Below are positions 33,032 through 33,485 of a DNA stretch of 33,485 bases, piece by piece (position 1 is the stretch's first letter; every line of letters starts with the position of its first letter). The position numbers and the translations under genes were made by a program. Under the pieces are notes generated by a model that was given only the letters and a program-made list of their open reading frames with translations, did not search any database and had not been told where the DNA came from. Source of the DNA: Pseudomonadota bacterium (GTDB lineage Bacteria > Desulfobacterota > Binatia > UBA12015). The DNA is taken from the NCBI GenBank assembly GCA_005777805.1, contig SXLG01000028.1, forward strand, positions 1 to 33,485. Direction: 5' to 3'.

Positions 33032-33485
33032 GTGCTGTTTCTGAGAAGCGGACGAAGATCGCCGCGACGAGAAGTCCCGTCGCCACCGAGAAGGGCCCGA
33101 ACCCGACACGGGCCGGAGCCATCAGGTCGGCGCGGCGAAGCTGCAGGACCTCCACCAACAGAACCGGAGCGGTCGTGGCGGCGATCGCGAGGAAGAGGGC
33201 GCGGTCGAAGGGCGTCCAGCGGAAGTGCCCGAGACGCGAGAGGAGTTCGCCGGCGCCTGCGAGATCGGGCGAGCGAAAGATGAAGAGGCCGAAGGTGACG
33301 ACCGACATGGTCAGGAACCAGCCGACCACGGCCGGCACGCGCGGTGCCGCGCGCCAGCCGCCCCACAGACGCTGCACGCAGAGCGCGGCACCGTGCAGCG
33401 TGCCCCAGAGGATGAAGGTCCAGGCGGCCCCGTGCCAGAGCCCGCCCAGGACCATGGTCAGCATCAGATTCAGGTAGGTGCGCAG
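33006..33485 (-). CDS. MBOAT-family membrane O-acyltransferase (N-terminus beyond window)
   Basis: The last 159 residues are visible; the frame is open to the window edge at 33485. [20 protein letters not shown] contains the MBOAT catalytic His (WHG) in the setting typical of AlgI/DltB-like enzymes. It is followed by [17 protein letters not shown] and three further hydrophobic segments before [13 protein letters not shown]. The family transfers acyl groups across or within the membrane to surface polysaccharides, lipids or proteins. It is the most upstream gene seen of the minus-strand string and overlaps the SGNH-like partner. Acyl donor and acceptor cannot be read from this fragment. Confidence 0.9.
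   Translation of the reverse strand: MRTYLNLMLTMVLGGLWHGAAWTFILWGTLHGAALCVQRLWGGWRAAPRVPAVVGWFLTMSVVTFGLFIFRSPDLAGAGELLSRLGHFRWTPFDRALFLAIAATTAPVLLVEVLQLRRADLMAPARVGFGPFSVATGLLVAAIFVRFSETAHDFVYFQF

Overview
The window is about 33 kb of very GC-rich bacterial chromosome, gene-dense, with frequent 4-base start/stop overlaps. I see no rRNA, tRNA, insertion sequence, integrase or CRISPR array. The gene content (a Bacillus/Bacteroidetes-type SdhCAB complex, a P450, two acyl-CoA dehydrogenases, a secreted Cys-rich beta-helix protein, and membrane lipid and surface-glycan enzymes) fits a soil or sediment lineage formerly placed in Deltaproteobacteria (Binatota or Myxococcota-like). That placement is inference from gene style, not from a marker gene.

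Layout. (1) 15-3141, minus strand: a tightly coupled trio of GT4 glycosyltransferase, SAM methyltransferase and an alpha-alpha toroid (prenyltransferase/cyclase-like) protein. (2) 3560-6986, plus strand: sdhC-sdhA-sdhB, preceded by a 418-base spacer with a diverged 72-base tandem duplication. (3) 6992-9623: a frameshifted DUF1640-like coiled-coil gene, a cytochrome P450 and a lytic transglycosylase lipoprotein. (4) 9787-12372: an MCAD-type acyl-CoA dehydrogenase and a divergent AzgA-like purine permease. (5) 12490-18417, minus strand: trehalose-6-phosphate synthase/phosphatase fusion -> PAS-GAF-GAF histidine kinase -> yhbY -> RluA-type pseudouridine synthase. The phosphatase domain has lost its nucleophilic aspartate, and the pseudouridine synthase carries an in-frame minisatellite. 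(6) 18555-23163: a secreted Cys-rich/beta-helix protein, an AttH/CrtC-like lipocalin-fold protein and an ACAD11-like dehydrogenase.

(7) 23390-33485 is the most unusual part. On the plus strand a membrane fatty-acid-desaturase-like enzyme overlaps a zinc-ribbon SAM methyltransferase. Facing it on the minus strand is a string of overlapping genes: MBOAT acyltransferase (cut by the window edge) -> SGNH-like membrane protein -> a single polypeptide fusing a desaturase to the same kind of zinc-ribbon methyltransferase -> YfhO-like membrane protein -> a polytopic membrane protein fused to an SGNH hydrolase. The desaturase/methyltransferase pair therefore occurs twice within 8.5 kb, once as two coupled genes and once as a natural fusion. 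Its neighbours are those of an exported-glycan or lipid acylation system. I infer a two-step modification (desaturation or hydroxylation, then methylation) of a lipid or lipid-linked surface molecule. Substrate and product are unknown.
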